This document shows positions 61,300-64,000 of a DNA stretch of 64,000 nucleotides, one piece after another. The DNA lies in NCBI RefSeq assembly GCF_026013645.1, contig NZ_CP110224.1:620001-684000 (forward strand), given 5' to 3'. A program made the position numbers and the translations under genes. The DNA comes from Virgibacillus natechei (GTDB lineage Bacteria; Bacillota; Bacilli; Bacillales; Amphibacillaceae). The stretch's first letter is position 1; every line of letters starts with the position of its first letter. A model generated the notes under the pieces. It did not search any database. It had not been told where the DNA came from and was given only the letters and a program-made list of their open reading frames with translations.

Positions 61300-62394
61300 T
61301 TACTCTAATTCTGAAAGTGATATTCTATATAGCCTGTCATCACTTTCCTCTGGATTACCGCGTCCGTCTCCATTATTACTAATGAAATAAAGATAGTTAT
61401 CTTCCACCAGCACATCTCGAATTCTTCCAATATCGGTTATTACTTCACGGTATTCGCCTGTTTCCAGGTCAAATTCTAAAACGGCGGATCCTCTTAGTGC
61501 GGCAACATATAATTTATCTTCATCATAATCCATGCCGGAGGGCGCCCAAGTCTCTTCATTTCCAGATGTGAATAACGGTGAAACTAAATCTTCCTGTTTT
61601 TCATTGCCTTCGATTATCGGCCACCCATAATTTTGACCGGCTTCGATTCTATTGATCTCGTCATTTGCATTGTCACCGTGCTCACTTGCATATAGTGTAC
61701 CATCAGATGACCAAGTAAGCCCTTGAGGATTTCGATGCCCATAACTATAGACATAGGAATCTGGAGATGGGTTATCACTTGGTATGGATCCGTTTAAATT
61801 CATTCTTAAAATTTTTCCGCCTAATGAATCAAGATCCTGAGCTATTTCGCGTTCAGAAGCATCCCCAGCTGTTGCGTAAAGGTTTCCACCCGGTCCTATT
61901 TTAATTCTACCTCCATGATGATAGTTACCGCTAGGAATTTGGTCAAGAAGCAGACTCTCCTCTCTCCACACATTATCTTCCAAGCGGAGTGTGATGATAC
62001 GATTGAATTGTCCAACACTATCTTCATACGTATAATAGGCATAAGCTAGGTTCGATTCGGTAAAGTTGGGAGCAAGAACAAACCCAAGCAAACCTGCCTC
62101 TGCAGCTGTTGCAAGATCTCTCTCGAGTTCCACACTTTGTCGTTCCACTTGTCCATTTTCAATTTTCGCAATGTTTCCTGGCCTTTCTGTCAAATAGAAC
62201 GTATTCTCATGTGTTTCGATAGACCAGGGAACATCAAGATATCCTGTAATCACTTCTAGTGCTTCAACAGGTAAAGATAACTGTTTTTGTTGTGTATCTT
62301 CCAGCTCATTGGAAGAATTTTGTTGCTCATTTTCAGAACACCCGACAAGGAAAAGAAAAACTAATAGAAGGGGGCCCATTACAATTTTTTTCAC
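61300..62394 (-). CDS. PQQ-dependent aldose sugar dehydrogenase-like lipoprotein (YliI/Asd type)
   Basis: About 364 residues. The signal ends in a lipobox VGC (Cys about 19), then a Gln/Ser linker and a six-bladed beta-propeller. EVITGYLDVPWSIE, LGFVLAPNF, GNYHHGGRIKIGPGGNLYATAGD, GHRNPQGLTW and EHGDNANDEINRIE are typical of soluble PQQ glucose dehydrogenases; the HHGGR His and GHRNPQG Arg match the catalytic and PQQ sites. It would oxidise sugars outside the cell. I prefer GTG 62394, eight bases from TAGGAG. No PQQ biosynthesis gene is visible, so the cofactor would have to be imported. Confidence 0.82.
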   Translation of the reverse strand: MKKIVMGPLLLVFLFLVGCSENEQQNSSNELEDTQQKQLSLPVEALEVITGYLDVPWSIETHENTFYLTERPGNIAKIENGQVERQSVELERDLATAAEAGLLGFVLAPNFTESNLAYAYYTYEDSVGQFNRIITLRLEDNVWREESLLLDQIPSGNYHHGGRIKIGPGGNLYATAGDASEREIAQDLDSLGGKILRMNLNGSIPSDNPSPDSYVYSYGHRNPQGLTWSSDGTLYASEHGDNANDEINRIEAGQNYGWPIIEGNEKQEDLVSPLFTSGNEETWAPSGMDYDEDKLYVAALRGSAVLEFDLETGEYREVITDIGRIRDVLVEDNYLYFISNNGDGRGNPEESDDRLYRISLSELE

Positions 62395-62469
62395 AAACAT
62401 CACTCCTAATATTTATTCTCACATTTAAATAGGGCTCGTTCTTTCCCACCAATAAAAGCGATAATGGAA

Positions 62470-62502
62470 AGGATGCCCAAAAGTAGAATTTTGGGACATC
62501 CT
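62470..62502 (-). terminator. Hairpin between the DHFR-like and sugar-dehydrogenase-like genes
   Basis: AGGATG..CCAAAA and TTTTGG..CATCCT arms with a short loop. A T-rich tract on the minus strand is weak (TTTCC). Confidence 0.5.
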
Positions 62503-62584
62503 CGATACTGGCATTGGAATTCTATTAATCAACTCAGGTACTAACATCAGAAGCTAATACTCGTTCATTTTCTCCATTGTTGTT

Positions 62585-63307
62585 TTACTCGCTTTTTACA
62601 GAATAGCGAATCCATAATGTGCCGTGTTCCAATTCTTTAACGGATTCAAGTTGAAAAGCTTTTTCTTCGATGCTGGAATATGGTTCTTTTGCAACGAAGA
62701 ATCGGTTACCGTCTGGATCGCCATTTGCGATAGGGGCCAAGATGACGCTGACTTCATCAACCAGTCCGTTTTGAACCATAGACCAGTTGATCGTTCCGCC
62801 TCCTCCAACCATCATTCGCTCGATATGAAAGAGGTTATAGAACTTGTCTAGCATCACTTCATAATCAATTTGGTCAATGCCTGCAATGATATAGGATATC
62901 TTTTTCTTTCTGAGAAAATCTTTATAGGAATTTGACGCTTGCTCCGTTAAGACTACTACAATGTGGGAAGAGACATTGCCATAGCCAAAGGTATTCTCTT
63001 CAAAGGCTAATTCTCCTCGTGGGTCTATGGATAAATAATACATGGGAGCGTCGGGGTCCGCCACATAATCCCCTTCAGGAACAGGGTTAGCGTTTTCATC
63101 TAACTCAGGTTCCTTGTAATGGGTAATGTTGTCTTCTGCAGATGTTTTACCGTTCAGATATCCTTGTATTTCAAACTGTTGTTTTTCAGGGTCCAGTGAA
63201 AGTTCTTGATATTGTCTACTCGCTTCTTCAAATTCTCGTAAATTCATAATATCCAGATTCCCATCGATGGACGTATGTGTGTGTATAATAATATAAGGTT
63301 TGTTCAT
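62585..63307 (-). CDS. Dihydrofolate reductase family protein (RibD C-terminal-like)
   Basis: The 240-residue protein resembles the C-terminal reductase domain of RibD and the DHFR-like proteins of Bacillaceae: PYIIIHTHTSIDGNLDIMN at the N-terminus, GNVSSHIVVVLTEQ and MMVGGGGTINWSMVQNGLVDE, with the nucleotide-binding GGGGT loop. There is no deaminase domain. It may reduce pterin or a riboflavin intermediate, but the substrate cannot be told from sequence. ATG 63307 follows GGAGGAT. Confidence 0.78.
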   Translation of the reverse strand: MNKPYIIIHTHTSIDGNLDIMNLREFEEASRQYQELSLDPEKQQFEIQGYLNGKTSAEDNITHYKEPELDENANPVPEGDYVADPDAPMYYLSIDPRGELAFEENTFGYGNVSSHIVVVLTEQASNSYKDFLRKKKISYIIAGIDQIDYEVMLDKFYNLFHIERMMVGGGGTINWSMVQNGLVDEVSVILAPIANGDPDGNRFFVAKEPYSSIEEKAFQLESVKELEHGTLWIRYSVKSE

Positions 63308-63374
63308 CCTTAATCCTCCAAATTTTTTATTAAGTGCAGCAATCGTATCGTTTAGATTATCGCTTTACGCGAGT

Positions 63375-64000
63375 TCACATTGTGCTTATGTCGATCACAA
63401 AACGATATTTTACATCCGAAGCTAAAACTCGTTCATATGCTTGGTCAATTTGATCGGCCGAAATCACTTCAATTTTAGGTGCAATGTCATGTTTTGCGCA
63501 GAAATCCAGCATCTCCTGCGTCTCACGGATGCCACCAATCATGGAAGCTGCGAATGAGCGTCGTTGACCGATGAGGGAGAACACACTTAATGATAAGGCT
63601 TCAGCGGGTGCACCAACATTGATTATTGTTCCATCCAGCGTTAACAGGGAAAGATAAGCGTCCATGTCGATGTTTGCACTTACCGTGTTAATAATTAAGT
63701 CAAAAGATCCAGCAAGTTTTTCAAATGTTTCTGGATTACTAGTGGCATGATAGTCTTTTGCACCGAACGAAAAGCCATCTTCCTTTTTATTCAGTGTTTG
63801 TGATAGAACGGTAACTTCTGCCCCCATGGCGTGTGCAATCTTAACAGCCATATGTCCAAGGCCGCCCATGCCAACAACTGCTATTTTCTTGTCTGGGCCA
63901 GCTTCCCAATGATTAAGCGGCGAATAGGTTGTAATACCTGCGCAAAGCAATGGTGCTGCAGCGTCAAGTTCAATGTTATCAGGTATTCTCAGTACAAAGT
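63375..64000 (-). CDS. Zinc-dependent NAD(P) alcohol dehydrogenase (CAD/YahK type), partial
   Basis: The C-terminal two-thirds of an MDR alcohol dehydrogenase; the N-terminus with the zinc ligands is beyond the window, and the frame is open to its edge. The visible part has [24 protein letters not shown], the Rossmann motif [22 protein letters not shown], and [13 protein letters not shown]. These match the cinnamyl-alcohol/YahK-type NADP aldehyde reductases, which include the YogA/AdhA group. The stop is at 63375. Substrate unknown; a broad aldehyde reductase is likely. Confidence 0.85.
   Translation of the reverse strand, partial: FVLRIPDNIELDAAAPLLCAGITTYSPLNHWEAGPDKKIAVVGMGGLGHMAVKIAHAMGAEVTVLSQTLNKKEDGFSFGAKDYHATSNPETFEKLAGSFDLIINTVSANIDMDAYLSLLTLDGTIINVGAPAEALSLSVFSLIGQRRSFAASMIGGIRETQEMLDFCAKHDIAPKIEVISADQIDQAYERVLASDVKYRFVIDISTM

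Overview
The window looks like chromosome of a low-GC, halotolerant member of the Bacillaceae, in the Oceanobacillus/Virgibacillus neighbourhood. The evidence is AGGAGG-type ribosome binding sites with TTG/GTG starts, an ectoine-type (Ehu) uptake system, a GltC-like regulator, a YtzI-type small protein, a meso-diaminopimelate dehydrogenase, and several families of short dispersed repeats of the kind common in these genomes. Genus assignment is inference; no rRNA gene is present.

Layout. 0.5-9.4 kb: mixed housekeeping and accessory genes (condensation-domain protein with a zinc-ribbon membrane partner, pirin, an odd carbamoyltransferase paralogue, ddh, an HD hydrolase, type II IPP isomerase, a FrnE-like DsbA). 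9.5-13.8 kb: a Fur-box-controlled siderophore ABC operon resembling YclNOPQ, with a MITE-like insertion before the binding-protein gene. 14-15.7 kb: a SurA-like lipoprotein and an orphan GltC. 15.9-24.8 kb: a complete histidine set (hisZGDBHAF-IE-C on the minus strand, divergent hisJ), split between hisZ and hisG by a 498-bp repeat element. 24.9-36.7 kb: DUF915-type hydrolase, murB, ehuBCDA, a PanE-like reductase, a Gfo/Idh protein, an OsmC gene with an internal stop codon behind an S-box (SAM-I) riboswitch, nitronate monooxygenase, an MhqO-type dioxygenase and an M15 peptidase.

37-57 kb is a carbohydrate and sugar-acid region: uxaC, gnd, a XylR-type ROK repressor, larC1, mgsA, three Gfo/Idh/MocA oxidoreductases with a TIM-barrel isomerase, a GntR/FCD regulator, a zinc alcohol dehydrogenase, a GntP permease, GH3 and GH4 glycosidases and an RpiR regulator. 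Two near-identical dyads (upstream of uxaC and of the ROK gene) suggest one regulon, and a 30-bp dyad lies between the GntR gene and the dehydrogenase/permease genes. The Gfo/Idh-TIM-barrel block is the best candidate for an incompletely described pathway: oxidation of a glycoside or sugar to a keto form, then isomerisation or cleavage.

57-64 kb: a tRNA-Pro(GGG), a wrecked HigBA-like toxin-antitoxin module wedged against a CAP-domain gene, a hexapeptide acetyltransferase, a cyclophilin-like protein, a Cof-type HAD phosphatase, a PQQ-type sugar dehydrogenase-like lipoprotein, a DHFR-like protein, and a zinc alcohol dehydrogenase that runs off the right edge.

Repeats are a major theme. A composite element with 8-bp target duplications occurs twice (22.2 and 38.6 kb). 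A hairpin module of about 40 bp occurs four times between 37.0 and 38.9 kb, twice nested inside that element. A MITE-like element occurs twice, a CGCTCGA-rich repeat occurs at two places, and a fourth family ends in an ATGCCAAG-type motif. No rRNA, CRISPR array, prophage or intact transposase gene was seen.
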